From: Molossus alvarezi
Taxonomy: Eukaryota > Chordata > Mammalia > Chiroptera > Molossidae
Length of the DNA: 64,000 bases
Assembly: GCA_037176705.1 (NCBI GenBank)
Contig: CM073907.1
Span: 11,005,001-11,069,000, forward strand
Direction: 5' to 3'
Part shown: piece after piece, positions 31,480-45,526 of the stretch
Layout: each line of letters begins with the position of its first letter
Position numbering within the stretch: position 1 is the stretch's first letter
The notes under the pieces: model-generated
What the model was told of the DNA's origin: nothing
The model's database searches: none
Seen by the model: the letters and a program-made list of their open reading frames with translations, nothing else
Position numbers and translations under genes: made by a program

Positions 31480-32850
31480 GTTTTTTAGTGCATCAACTTT
31501 AAGTATCTCTGTGTGCTTTAGTTTGGACAAATTGTATTTCTCCATCTTCAGGGTCAGTAATAGTTTCTTTTTCAGTGTCCAATCTGCTGTTTATCCCATA
31601 CAGTGACATTTTCTCTGTGTTGCGTTTTTGATCTGTAGAAGTTCTTTTTGGTTCTTTACACCTTATCATTTCTCTCACAATGCCCATATTTTCCTTTAAA
31701 TACCTGAATATGTCCTTGCTTGCCAATTCCATTATTTCTGTCTGTTTTTGTTGACTTGTTTTTATCCTGATTATTGATCACATTTTCCTGATTCTTGGCA
31801 TGTCTATCACTTTTTGACTGGATACTGGACCTTATAAAGTTTACATTATTGAGTGTCTAGACTGTTGTTTTCCTTTTTTTTTGTTGCACTTTGTCCTAGC
31901 AGTTAAGTTTCATCCTTTTATGACTTGACTTGACACTTTGTTTGGACAGATCCTGAGTAACTGCTACTCTAGGGGTAGTTTAACCCTATTACTAAGGATC
32001 TAGACGAGAAGGGTCCTCTTTGGGGTACCCCAACTGATCATTAAGGACTTGGTACACTTTGCTCAGAACTTGAATGCCTTCTTGCCCTGTGTGAGCTCTA
32101 TGGATCATTTACCTAATAGCTTTTCAGTTGCCTTTTGGCTAAAGTACATTTTGAATTCAGCTAAGATCGAACAATCTCTTATTTAAATTTTTAGAGGGTT
32201 GGTTTTTTTTTTATTGTTCGTACCCTGTCTCCAGAACTCTTCCCCACAACTCCCAGCTGCCTCAGCTTCCCTGAACTCTGATATGTGTCTCCGTACTTCA
32301 GTGAGACTTCCTTACTGTGTTTTGGATCCACTCCTGTTCCACAGTCCACAGTTTGCTCCAGGCAGAAAGCTAGGGAGAGTGCGTGGCTCATAGCCCACTT
32401 GTTTCCTTTCTTTCAGGGAACGTAGTCCCGGTTGCCTGTTTCAATATTTGAAAGTAATTGTTTTATATATTCTACCTAGTTTTCTTGTTGCTTATAGCAG
32501 CAGTTGGGTAAATCTGGTCCCTATTATTCCATCATGGCTGGAAGTGAAAGTCTTACTCCTTTAATTTTTAAGAAAACTCAACAACTGTTCTTTTTTGGAA
32601 CAATTTTATATTTATAAAAATGTCAAGATAGTCCAGAGAGTTCCAGTATACCTCCCAAGCAGTTTCTCCCATTGTTAACATCTTCCAGTTTCATCGTACG
32701 TTTGTCAAAACAAAGAAACTGACATTGGCATATTATTATTAAGTAATGTCTGTATTTAATTTTTATTTTAAAAAACTGCCAAACTGTTTTCCAAAGTTTG
32801 GCTGCACTACTTGTATTCCCACCAGCAATAAATGAAAGTTCCTGCATTAT
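31480..32850. mobile_element. Ancient L1-like block
   Basis: Resembles L1M-type 3' sequence: TTGACTGGATACTGGACCTT, CTTGCCCTGTGTGAGCTCTA and a final GGTCCCTATTATTCCATCAT. The last part (32580-32850) contains CCAAACTGTTTTCCAAAGTT and TATTCCCACCAGCAATAAAT, also L1-like. Orientation and subfamily are not assigned. Confidence 0.45.
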
Positions 32851-33004
32851 GAGGGTAGAAGAACACAATGAACAGTTAATTCCATTGAAACACCAATACT
32901 TCAACTACTCTGGAATTTAAAAAGTTAAGGAAAGAGAAATGACTTAAATTACTAAGCTTATGATTGCAAATGACTCATGATAACAATACTAATTATAACA
33001 ATAA

Positions 33005-33215
33005 GAAAACAGCATTCATTGAACTCTGTTCTGAGAGCTTTGCCTGTATTGATTTATTTAATTCTTAACAACATCCCTATGTTATAATTAGTGCTATTAC
33101 CTTCTGCTTCTATAGATTAAGAAGGCGAGAGGCTAAGTAATTTTCCTCTGGTCACATGGCTGTAAAGATACAGGCGGTCTGTCTGCAGAGCCTGCTCTTT
33201 GATCCAGTCTAACAG
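33005..33215 (-). repeat. MIR SINE
   Basis: ATTTAATTCTTAACAACATC, then GAGGCTAAGTAATTTTCCTC and TCACATGGCTGTAAAG in antisense MIR order. Confidence 0.6.
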
Positions 33216-33217
33216 CA

Positions 33218-33350
33218 ATGATTCTTAACCAGCTGTATATCAGAATAACTTGAGGAGTTGAGATGGTGTTTCATTTGGTACAAGATGGTGTTGTGCATCA
33301 ATGTTTTGAAGACCACTTGTGATTCTAATATGTAGACAGGATTGGGAACA
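33218..33350. mobile_element. MER5-like hAT remnant
   Basis: TTCTTAACCAGCTGTATATC AGAATAAC at the left and GTGATTCTAATATGTAGACA at the right form degenerate inverted ends about 130 bp apart, as in the non-autonomous hAT-Charlie MER5 group. Confidence 0.5.
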
Positions 33351-34981
33351 TTCTGTACTACTGTATGCTACATCTTCTTTATAAAGTCGACACATTTACT
33401 GTGCTAGAATATGCTTTTTGGTTTCAATCATAACAGTGAATGCTTAGGTCACATTTTGAGTTGGACATTTTAAGGTTCTTTTTTATAGGTAGAACTTGAG
33501 CTGAAGCACATGTTTTGTGGCATTTTGAAAATCAGTTTTATTTTGCTGTCTAGGCACTCTGTCTTTTGTGTAACAAATGTACATGTGTGTATCTATGTGT
33601 GCATGCACACCTACTTACTGGTAAAAAACAAAATTCAATGGAGTAAATTTAAAGGACAAATGGTCTTTATTATAAAAAAATTCATTGATCAGGCAATATC
33701 CCATCTAGCAGACAGGAGAAAACCTGTAGAAAAGGAGTCTTTTAGAGGCAGAAAGAGGATGGGACAAGGAAGTTATTGAGCAAAGAATGTAGTTTTTCAG
33801 GCAAGGTTACCTTCCCCTGGTGGGCGGCAGGGGTCTGCCAGGCAGGTTACCTCCCTAGTGCTGACCAGGAAATTCCAGACTGACTGGTTAAGATTACATT
33901 CCCCGGAGAAGCTGAAACTGCAGTTACATTAGGTTTTGAGTCTCAGCACAAGCGACTCCATTTTGGGCCTGTTTTCTTTTTTTAAAGAACATTTAGTGCT
34001 TTGGCACAAAGAATTGTTAGATTCACCTGATAAGTTAGGTATTTCTAACTAAAATTAATGTTTAAAGAATATTTATTTTAAAATGTAGAATCATTTTATG
34101 TACACCAAACAAGGAATAAAATATATCATGGAATGGTGTAATTGTTTAAATTGTGTTTAGACCCAGCAGGTTAATTAATATCTACTTCAAAATTGATTTA
34201 ATACAGCATAGAATAATCTTCTCAAATTTATTAACTTTATGTCTTTCTTATTCTGTGTCACTGATATTTTAACATTTGATATTAGACTTAAAAAATATAG
34301 AAGAATATTTCAAAATTCTATTTAAAAAGATTTTATAAAGATTGGTTCATGGGATATAATAAATAAAATGATAGGTTTTAAAATAAAGTTTATTAAAATC
34401 TAGTTTTCTCGTCTCAAAATCAGTGATATAAATTGATTTTTAAAATCATTACTATATGGTCTCCAGTGGTCTTTAATGTTTTGCTCTGAATAGTTCATTG
34501 GCTGCTCCTGATGGCATGAAATCTCCACCAGGGTGTGCTAAAGATACCTCGGTGGGAGAAGTAGTTTTGCCTGGACTTGTCAGCCCTCGTGAACTTTTTT
34601 TCTATTTAAGAAAAGAATTTGATTCTTGTTTATGAAATTCCTTTTGCTGTGAAATAAATTCTGTACCTTGACAGTTGAGTACTTCTACAGATACTATGAA
34701 TGATGAATATTTAATCTCTCCAGAATTCTTGGTTCTCAGTAAGCATGCTTGCTGGCTGGAAATGTCTTTGGTTTGATTATTTTGTGAAGTTATGCTTTAG
34801 AAACTAGAAGTTGCATTTTCTTATACACAATAAGTGCTGATTCTTCTTTATACAAAAACTGTATCTCTGAAAACTTGAATAATTTGAAATGAAGTAGAGA
34901 AAGTAGTCATTTGTTTTATGAAGTTGAAAAATCACCTCATAGTTTTTCCATTGTGTATCTTTTATTTTAAAATAGCAACTA

Positions 34982-35186
34982 GCCCAGCCGGTGTGGCTCA
35001 GTGGACTGAGTGTTGACCCATGCACCAAGAGGTCCCAGTTTGATTCCCGGTCAGGGCACATGCCCAGGTTGTGGGCCAAATCCCCAGTGGGGGGCATGTA
35101 GGAGGCAGCCATCAGTGTTTCTCTTTCACATAGATCTTTCTCTCTCTCTCTTCCTTCCTCTCTCTCTAAAAAAATCAATAAAAACA
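34982..35186 (+). mobile_element. VES SINE, older subfamily
   Basis: Head GCCCAGCCGGTGTGGCTCAG, CT tail and ATCAATAAAAA end. Lies about 260 nt upstream of LRRC28 exon 4. Confidence 0.84.
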
Positions 35187-35442
35187 TATTTTCAAAAAAT
35201 AAAAATTAAAAATAAAGAGCAACTGAATCAATAGTTTTAATATTTACAATTGTAACATACTATTTTTTAAGTATTACTGGTTATCTGTGATGACCGTATA
35301 CTTTGTGTTATGTACTTAGCGTAGATGTGAAAGAAGGTTTGGTCTCTTTATATGTGATAAATTTCTAAGTGAGCGTTTTACAAACCCATTCTGTGGCAGA
35401 AATACTGAATGGTAACAGGTTTGTTCTCTGGTCTTTCTTCAG

Positions 35443-35480
35443 GTACCTTCATTCAAATAACATAGTTGTGGTTCCAGAAG
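35443..35480 (+). CDS. LRRC28: LRRC28 exon 4, residues 70-83
   Basis: The smallest coding exon in the window, 38 nt. The acceptor GTCTTTCTTCAG ends at 35442 and the donor GTAAGT begins at 35481. It completes the split leucine, encodes [12 protein letters not shown], and ends with the first base of an alanine codon. This is the core of LRR 2 ([20 protein letters not shown] across three exons). Skipping exon 4 alone, or exons 3 and 4 together (79 nt), would break the frame. Confidence 0.93.
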
Positions 35481-36457
<977 letters not shown>

Positions 36458-38581
36458 TGAATGGGAAACTAAGAAATGTGGGGGAAATGTGACAAAGAGT
36501 CTTTTTCCTGGTGTACCATAAGGTGACATTTAGGTTTTTTGAGCTACAGTTACTACAGTTGAGCATTGGTCTTCAGATCACTGTCCTGGTGAAATACTTG
36601 TGCAAAGAGATACTTCAGTTCTGAATTCCACATCAGAGAATTTAGATGAACTTTGCATGATGTAATCATTTTAGTATTGAAAAGGCAGATGCATACAGAG
36701 TTTTTTCTCATTCTCTAATGAGATAATGGGCGTGTCTTAACTTTGATTTAATAAGAAACCTTGCTAGGATTTAGTAGCACAATTCGAGTCTGATCCTAGG
36801 ATTAATTGTCAGTTTTTCCTACTGAACATTCTATTAGACTGTGATGCACCTATAGACAGGACCCAAATGTGGCATTCTCCTGGGTACCGCTCATCCCTTG
36901 GACTTTCTCATGAGGGACATCCTGAGGCCCTCCTTTGTGAATCCACACATTTGCAAATTCTGTTGTCATGTGGCATTTCCCATTTTTTAAAAAAAGGTAT
37001 ATATGATTTAAATTTTTTTTTAAATTTTCAGGTATTACATGAAAGTTACTCTGCATTCAAGAAAGAGCAGAGAAAAAGACAGCTATCACATTGGCTGTTA
37101 TTATTTCTATTTAATAACTCTTCCAGGAACGCCAACCAGACTTTTAGTGTATCCAAGTGAAATCTGTGACCACGATGATAAATTACTACCTGTCATGGAA
37201 CTTCATGGTCCCATGAGAATGTTAAAAAGTATTCATGTTAAATCCATGAGTGAAAAAGTCTATGCTATTTCTGTATGATTTAAAATAATACTTTCTCCAA
37301 GGTTTTTCAAGTATAGAAATTTCTTTATGAACATACAATAACTTGTTAAATTTTAGACTTTATGTGCTGGCCTTCACATCTAGGTTCAATATTGTTTACA
37401 AAAATGGTAGTGGTATAACAGTCACTCTGTTTAAAAAATAATTTTTAACCTCATATAATGTCTTTCTTTCTCCAACTACAGTTAATATAAGAATTTTCAG
37501 TATGGTGCAGGAATATAGTCTTTCCTTTAGACTTTGTTGTATGTAATTAGGCTCAGTGGTGTTTCATCATCCTAGCTTTGTCAAGTTTATATATTCACAT
37601 ATTCAGGAAATTAGACTCTCTTTTGGATATTACCTAGAAAATGTATCATTAAAACAATACTTTAAATTTTTATATTTTCATATATGGACCTTATAAAGAT
37701 ATATTGTAGAATCAAAATGCATGGATGGACATAACACACTGCATCTGCAAGCCCTTTTTATGTATGTTTCAATAAGAATATGAGTCTCTGTTAAACCATT
37801 GTTCTTTGTATTCTATTATTCTCTTTTCCTGTAGCGTAAGACATGTTGTGGCAGAATGTGACCATTTCCTTCCATTATATACCCTCAGAGGTTAAGGACG
37901 TACAGCTGATAATATTGACTGCTTCCTAGTCACCAGTCAAGGGCATAGGTTTTCTGACCACTTTCATATAATTTGTTATTTATATCTCACATGTTGCTTA
38001 ATAGATTTCAGGCATTTATTTCTGATTTCATTTCCTTAGCTCATTTCTGTTGTCTGTGCTTGTTTTAAGTAAACTTATATGCAGTAGTAGCAGTGTGTTT
38101 AGAAGAGAAATGTTCAATTGAGCCATATATAAATATTTTTTCTTTCTAAGCCATCACGAATAGTGATGGACTAGGTCTTACTATTTGAATCACTTAATAT
38201 ATCTCTTTATGAGATAATTTCGGTGTTATAATTTGAATGGGTGAGGGGCTAGGTACACCCCTGCAAATGTTTGATCATGTTTGGGCACATACTATGGAAA
38301 TGTATTTTAATTACAGTAAAAAAAATGTGAAGGATGCCATGCTGTCTCCATCTGCTGACGATAGACACTGTCCACCTAGTCCATGCTATTACGTGTAGAC
38401 TGTTCATGTGTTATATTTCCTCGGAAGACATAATATTTGACTACGTGTAGTTGTTGTGGCTGACTACCCTTTGAACATAAGATCAATCAGTATGTAAAAT
38501 TTGAAAAATTTTAGAGCACACGTGAAAAGTTTGGAACATTTGAAATATCTAGTGGATATAGAAAGTTTTAAAATTAGGATC

Positions 38582-38722
38582 TAATAAACCACAGAACTTA
38601 TACTCATGTATGTGTAAATAAGGACATAGACAGTCATGCTGGGGGGGCAGGGGCGGGATTGGGAGAAGGGTGTCCACGTGGGGGAAAGGAGAAACATCTG
38701 TAACCAAAATAAATAAATAAAC
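38582..38722 (+). mobile_element. Bat L1 3' end, with TSD and G-rich tract
   Basis: 5'-truncated L1 consisting only of 3' UTR: a G-rich tract, GGGGGAAAGGAGAAACATCT and an AAATAAATAAATAA tail. Perfect 13-bp duplication TAAAATTAGGATC at 38569-38581 and 38723-38735. Confidence 0.82.
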
Positions 38723-40734
38723 TAAAATTAGGATCCAAGAATGGATTGCAGGGGTTTCATGAATGCTCTCAATTTTATACATTTTGATGTTTGTCATATG
38801 CGCATATTGCTGCAAAGAATGTCCCATGTTTTCCTCGGTTTCTCAAACAGATCTGTGACTCATATGGTTGACTGTATTGGGTTGTTTGCCAATATCCACT
38901 CTCTGGAAATGTTCCTTTCCCTCACTCTATTGGATTGAAGAGTAGTGCCATTTTTCTACCATGTGACATTGCTTTTACCTCACATTTGATTTGTCCTGGC
39001 ACAGGTGCCTTGCCCAAGCAGGATCATTTTTGTGTGTGGGTGGGTGGGTGGGGGTTGAAGAGACTGCTGGAGGAGAGAAAAAGAGAGCAATAGAGAACAG
39101 AGGAGGAAGAAAAAGAAAATCAGTCTCTCTCTCTGGGATGCTGCACACTACTTTGTGGTCTTATGAGGTCTGGTAGTGGCCATGTAGAGTGGGGAACAGA
39201 AAAAGAGAGAAAGATGGAGACAGAGACTTTCTAGGTTTTCTTTGCTATCCCAATCACTGGTCTGTTCTTAAGGCCTCTACGCTTTGTGCATGAGCGAGCT
39301 CTAGATGCTTCTATGAATTGCCACCAACAGAGCGCCATAGAACAAACTGCCTCAAAGGCTTCACACAGCCTGTCTGGAGTGTAGGATTGATTTGATATTG
39401 AACTCTCCTATTTACTTAACTCTTAACGCTTTAAAATTGCAAAAGCTCTTATGCATAGTAGGAAGTCCAGAGTTCGCAATAGCATGATCAGTATTGTGTC
39501 TAATTGGTTCGTTCTGTCATTTGTTGTTGTTTTTTTCCTTTGTACAATATACTTTGCACCCTTTCTAGTAGATGCCTCTTTTATTTTTTTCCTGAGTGCA
39601 AGTAGTTTTGTGAAAGGTGCAGAGAACACTGGTGAGTAGTGATGGGATGTAAGAAGGTGAAGACAGACTATAAAGAGTATGTTATTAAGTCAGTTCAGGG
39701 GAGGTAACATTTCTCCTCTGCCTAAGAATGTTGACATGAGGCAAGTTAACAGGAGAAAAATATACAAATTTTTACATGAGCACAGAGCCTTCATAAGAAA
39801 AGTAAAGTCCCAAAGACACAATTGGAACCCAATGCTTATATACTAGATTGGACAGAGAGTAGTAAATTGTGAAAACTTGGCAAGACAAGAGGGCAGTTAA
39901 TTATGGAAAAGTGACCAGGAAGATAAGGTCAGGTTAACAAGGTTTGTTTGTACAGATTTCCCTTGGCTCTGAGTCCCCATCTCTGGTAATAAGAATGTCT
40001 CCGGGTACAAGGAGTGTACCTTTTGCATCGACTTTTATCTCCTGCTTTCAGAAAGAAAAAGGAAGGTCAGAGTGCCCTTTCTGTGTCAGCTGTTTTTCAG
40101 TGCTTTTAACTCAAAGTAACCAATGTGCCAGCTTGGCGTACTTTGGGGTAGCATGCTCTGACATTCCATACCAGCCACCACTGCGGGCAGCCAGAGTTTA
40201 ATCTGGTCTAAAATACATCCCTCAGAATCATCCCACGCAAGTGCTGAGAGAACAAAAGCACTTGAACACCAACTCCCAAAAATTATGGCTTGAGAGTTGC
40301 TTACCGGTGGGAGGGTGGGTATGAATTCCCTGGTTCTTCTGGCCTGTGTACACACACACATAAACAGAGCAGCTGGCAGAGGGCCAGGCACAGGGCTAGA
40401 GACTGTCCTGGGAGCACTGGTCAGAGAGCGCTGGAGGGGATGTCTGAGTGATCGCGTGGAGGGAGCTCCAGCAGACGTCATGCACCGTGGGCTGAAGAAG
40501 GTGCTTGGTACACGTTTAAAAAATCTTCCTGACATGGACCGTAGTCCCCAGCATGAAAGACAGGCCAACTGAATAGTATGGGTCGAACTTGGTTCCAAGA
40601 TGAATGAAGAATCATCACTCTCTAAAAAAAACTCTTACGGATAAAATTATTGAAGTTTTGGTCTATGGTATAAGAACTTTGAAACCAGTAAGACTGGTTT
40701 CTCTCTCTTTTTAAAAAATTTATTGGGGGTAACT

Positions 40735-41110
40735 TTGGGTGATAACATTTCATAAGTAAAGGCTTTACCAGACAAACAAAAGGTGAGGGAAATTTACCAC
40801 GATAAGACCTGTGTTATAAGGAATGTTGAAAGGGGCTCTTCTACCCAAAACAAAAAGATTAAAGGATACAAAACTGAATAAGATGGCAGACAGATGACAG
40901 AGCAGGAAATTGCAACTTTATTTCAGAATGGGGTGTTAAAAACTTAATTATAAGGGTGAAAAGAGGGGGAAGCATTTTTTTAAAGACTATCGTGTCTGCA
41001 ATTTTGAGACAAATGCACAGCATAAAAAAGGATAATTTGTGACAAAAACATAAAATGAGCAGGGGGAAGGGACTGAACTTGCACAGGTGAATGGAGAGAT
41101 GATGTAATCA
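40735..41110 (+). mobile_element. Ancient L1 fragment
   Basis: CAGACAAACAAAAGGTGAGG followed by GTTATAAGGAATGTTGAAAG resembles an internal segment common in L1M elements. Confidence 0.5.
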
Positions 41111-41240
41111 GATGAAAAAGGACCATTGTGTGTGGGCTGATTTCTCTCTAACCCTTGTCTGTGGAATCCTTGTCCACCTATTTCAGTCCAGGGATAACAG
41201 CTGGGAATCTCTTCTCTTTTAAAATGGGCTTGTCACTTTT

Positions 41241-41449
41241 TATTTTATTCTATTTGTTGGTTTTAGGAGAGAGGAAGGAGAAGGAGAGAGAGAGAAACAT
41301 TGATGAGAGAGAACATCGATTGGCCACCTCCTGCACGCCCCCACTGGGGATCAGGCCCACAACCTGGGCATGTGCCTGGACCAGAAATCGAATCGGTGGC
41401 CTCTTGGTGCATGGGTCAGTGCTGAACACTGAGCCACACCTGTCGGGCT
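41241..41449 (-). mobile_element. VES SINE, older subfamily, 15-bp TSD
   Basis: Antisense copy. Target duplication GGGCTTGTCACTTTT at 41226-41240 and GGGCTTGGCACTTTT at 41450-41464, one mismatch. Confidence 0.87.
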
Positions 41450-41464
41450 GGGCTTGGCACTTTT

Positions 41465-42120
41465 TGGGCTTGTTTTGTATACAATGTCTTTTTCAATGGC
41501 TACATTACAATTTTTCTCTTTGCCTTTGGTGTTATCTGTTTATGATTTGCCACAATGTAGGATTTTAAAAATATTTATCCTACTTGGGGTGGTTTTGTTT
41601 TGTTTTATTTTGTTGATTCCTAAATTGGGAAGTTTTCTGTCACTATTTCTTTAAATATTTTTATGTTCCATTTTCTCTTTTAGGAACTCTAGTTACACAC
41701 AGTAGATTATTTGCTATCGTTTCAACAGGTCCCTGAGGCTTTGTTCCTTTTTTACTTTATTTTTTCTCCTAATATAAAGTTTGGATGATATCTGTCGATC
41801 TGTCTACTCCATGAACTTCTCTTTGTGCTCTCCAATATGCTACGTATGAAGCCCCTCTTACAGCTCTTTCCTCTTTGGTACCCTGTCTTTCATTTTCCAG
41901 CTGCTTCAACCACCCAGATCCAGTCTCTGGCTCTTCTGCTCTGTGACACTTGGAGCTCTGCTTGGGTTCCACGTTCCTGTGCTGTGACCCAGAATGTGCC
42001 CCTTGGCAGAAAGCCACATCCAACAGGGGACTCACCTCTTGTGTTTCCCTTATTTCAAGGATCAAGGTCCTGTGTTTCCTGTCCATTGCTTGAAAACAGT
42101 TGCCTCATTTATTTTTAAGT
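41465..42120. mobile_element. Ancient L1-like block
   Basis: TCCCTGAGGCTTTGTTCC and flanking T-rich sequence match the same type of ancient L1 3' region as 50070-51800. Low resolution by eye. Confidence 0.4.
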
Positions 42121-43770
42121 AGTTTTATTGTATTTTGGTGGGAGGCAAGTCTGGTGTCACTGACCCTGTCATGTGTGGAACTGGGAGACCCATTATATGT
42201 TCTTTGATTTCTCATCTAATTGCTTACTTGCATTATTTTATATATGAAGTTATGTACCACATAAACATTTATATATTGCCTTCTCCTGCTTCCAGTACCC
42301 AAACTATAACATTATTTATTACAGAATAAATTTAAACTCGTTTTCGTCCAAAGACTCATTCTAACTGAAGTAAAATTACATTATCTATTATGAAGAGAAA
42401 TATTGTACACCAATAAGTAAAGGGTTATGAGGGAAAGATTTTCATCAGTGCAGAGCTACTTGCCAAATATTTTGTAACTCACCCTTGGTAAAAGCCACAA
42501 AGGACAATAGATACTAGAAGAGTCAGAAAAGCCAGCTAACCTTTGCTGGTCAAGAGAAACCTGATGCTCTTATGATTTACTATAAACTGTGAACTCCCTC
42601 CCATGAGAGAAGGTTTTGGTAACAAACAAAATGTAACCAGGAGTCAGAAAAGATGTTGCTTACATCTGGCGTATAAATCAGCCTATTTTTCTGAAATACT
42701 TTTATTGTTGAAAAGTTGTTTTGCATACCAAAAAAGGAAGGGTTTTTAACCCAAATGAAAATCATTAAAACAGCCTACCGTGTACTTTAATGGATAAAAG
42801 CATGCACAAACACAGAAAAATGTACTACATATAACTAACCAGTATTGTTCCTAAAACTCGAGCTTCAAGTACGGTTAAGTTTTGTTTTTCTGAAAATTAT
42901 TTTTCCTCCAGTTGAGTCTCTGTTGCGTTATTGAAATGAAATGTAGGCTCTCTAATTCGATCTATCCTTTTGCCACCTAAATTGTTCAGAAATCCCTCTC
43001 ATTGGTCTAAGGTGGAGGTGGGGAGGAGCAGGTCAGCCTCCTTCCTACAGAGGACATGAAGGCAGCAGAGCCTGGTCACTCTAGGGCTTCCCCTGTGGCC
43101 CTAACCCCATTTGTGGAGACCTTCTTGGCGTAGTCTGACAGCTAGGCTGCAGTGCTTCTTCCGAGGGCTGACCCCACTCCTGCAGCTATGAGACAGGTGC
43201 TCGCGTTCGCATTCCCTGGACGGCGGTGTCTAGGAATGCTGGGCGGCCCCAGCATCAGTCCTGGTTTCATCGCTCTCTCTTCCATCGTACCTGCCTCTCA
43301 GTGCTCAATTCAAGGGAGACCACAGTAGCTCTCTTTTGTATCCTTAAAACACAGAGGGTCTTATGGTATGTCCTACCCCCCAATTATCAAGACTGTTCAC
43401 CCCGTATTACCCTCTTGGGCAGATACCTTAGTAATTTGGGGTTATTGACCCTCCTACAGAGACTCAGCTTTAAACAGCTAACCAGCACTTTTCTCTAAAA
43501 ACGAATGTAAATAACTAACCACTAGCAGAGCGCCTCTCTGGTGGCACCAGGCTATGTATGCATGGGCGGCAGCATATAGAAATGGACTTCCTCTGTTTGG
43601 AGTTATCTGCATGACCAGGGCACTTACTGTTTTATTTGCATGACAAAAAGTATTTGTTGGTTCAGATCATGCTATATGGGGATGATGAAGGTAGACAAAA
43701 TCTAGGCCCAGACGTCCAAAAGAGCTTTGACAATAATCTTTTATTGTCTAATATTTTAAACTGTGTACTT

Positions 43771-44035
43771 TTTTTTTTTTTTTTTTTTTTAATCCTCACC
43801 CAAGGACATTTTTTCCATTTTTTGTTCAGATAGAGCGGGAGGGAGAGAGAAGAAAAGAGAGAGAGAGAGAGAGAAACATCGATGTGAAGGGACACATCGA
43901 GTGGCTGCCACCTGCACGACCAACCAGGGCCGGGGACAAACTGCAACCGAGGCACGTGCCCTTAGCAGGAACCGAACCTGGGTCTCTCTGTACCGCAGGC
44001 CGACGCTCCAACTGCTGAGCCAAACCGGCCAGGGC
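43771..44035 (-). mobile_element. VES SINE, young, 13-bp TSD
   Basis: Complete antisense copy. Perfect duplication AAACTGTGTACTT at 43758-43770 and 44036-44048. Confidence 0.92.
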
Positions 44036-45526
44036 AAACTGTGTACTTTCAAAGAAGAGACTAGACAGAGAGGATAGAGAAAGAAGTATTGTGTGTGTGA
44101 GTAGTCAGTCACCTCGGTACAGTGCTCAGTGATTAAGATACCTACCTAGTTTGACAACTGATGGATAGAGGGATAGAGGGATAAAAATCTAACAATCTGC
44201 CTACCTACCCTGTTTGCTATGTGACCACTGAATAAATGAATACATTCTCTACCAGAGTCCTTAACTCATATTCGGAACCTGTTCTTTCAGTGTCTCTTAG
44301 AGACCTAAAGTTACTGCATTGGCATCTCTGTGTACATAGTACTTTATTAGTAAAGTAACTTTGTACTATAGTTAAATATATGTTAGTAACTTTATAATAA
44401 TATATATATTATAATTCATATTTTTATATAAAATTATCTTGGTATATACCAGGTTAGGTAAAACACAGATTTCTCAGAAAATATATTTTTTAAAAATATA
44501 TTTTTTACTATTGATGCTATTACAAATTATAAAATCTGGTTACAAATGGAGCTAAAACTTTAAAATATTATTTACAAACTTTTCCCAGCTTTGAAAATTG
44601 ATCCAAAAAAAACTTAGAGTAAAAATAGCCATTAAAATTCTTCTAAAAGAAGAAAAGTTTTGTTTTCTGGACCATGTATCCTTCTCAGTCAGTGTCAAAT
44701 AAATACAGAAAAGACTTCTCTTTAGAAAAGGTGTGAAGGAAAACAGTGGAAAACTTGCCAAATGTCTAAAAATCAAAAAGTTCATTGTGATGATGCTTTT
44801 TTTTAAGAGGCGAAAGGAGAAAAGTTAGTCCTTCAGTCTTGGAGAGCCTCTCCCATCCATCATAGCACTGAACGAGGCTAACACCCTAACTGCAGGGATC
44901 CAATTTGAAGTCTTACGGGGTATTCTTCCAAGTCCGCCTCACACGCAGGTCTGTTTTTCTTTCCTTTCTGTATACAAATACTCTTCTACACCATGGTGTG
45001 TTCCCAGCTTGGTGCTGTACTAGAACCATGGAGCACTTGAGGTCACCGAGGAAGATCTCAGAAGCCATGTTTGATGAGAAGGACTGAGCAAAGGATTTGG
45101 ATTTGGATATTTCCTCTGAAATGTATACATCTCATAGTCTGTCACACACACTACCTCCAGGATGCTCTTTCTAAATTACAGATGTGACAAGCAACTTCCC
45201 CAGTCCAAATCCTTTATTTAAATAATTTGCCCAAAGTGTTGCAGTTGCCATTATAGAAACCCATACTGGGTTATAACCATTTATTTATTTTGAAAGCTAG
45301 AAATTAGGAGTATTAAAAAAAAAACAACAACAATGAATGTAAGTGTTCTTAATCTTTTGAAGTGAATTTTCTTGAGAGTTTATAAAGTGGTTTTTTTTTT
45401 AGACACAACCTATTATTGACAGTTCAGAGAGTTCATTGTTATTTTTGGATCTAAATCAACTTGCAGTATTTTAGAGGTGTTTTGTGATCAGAAAATCATA
45501 GTTTGATGTCAAACTCTATAATTGTG

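Larger units (their letters stand above)
31031..35442. other. LRRC28 intron 3
   Basis: About 4.4 kb. L1-like sequence dominates 31480-32850, followed by a MIR (33005-33215), a MER5-like hAT remnant (33218-33350), an unclassified repeat-like block near 33620-33980, and a VES (34982-35186). No exon seen. Confidence 0.55.

Noticed and set aside
40086..40598. 170-residue minus-strand open frame
   Set aside because: No recognisable domain, it overlaps an unclassified repeat-like region, and the opposite strand is also open over part of it. I treat it as chance.
44905..45087. 60-residue frame ending EHLRSPRKISEAMFDEKD
   Set aside because: It looks somewhat protein-like, but there is no family recognised, no splice context in phase with LRRC28 exon 5, and no second exon nearby.
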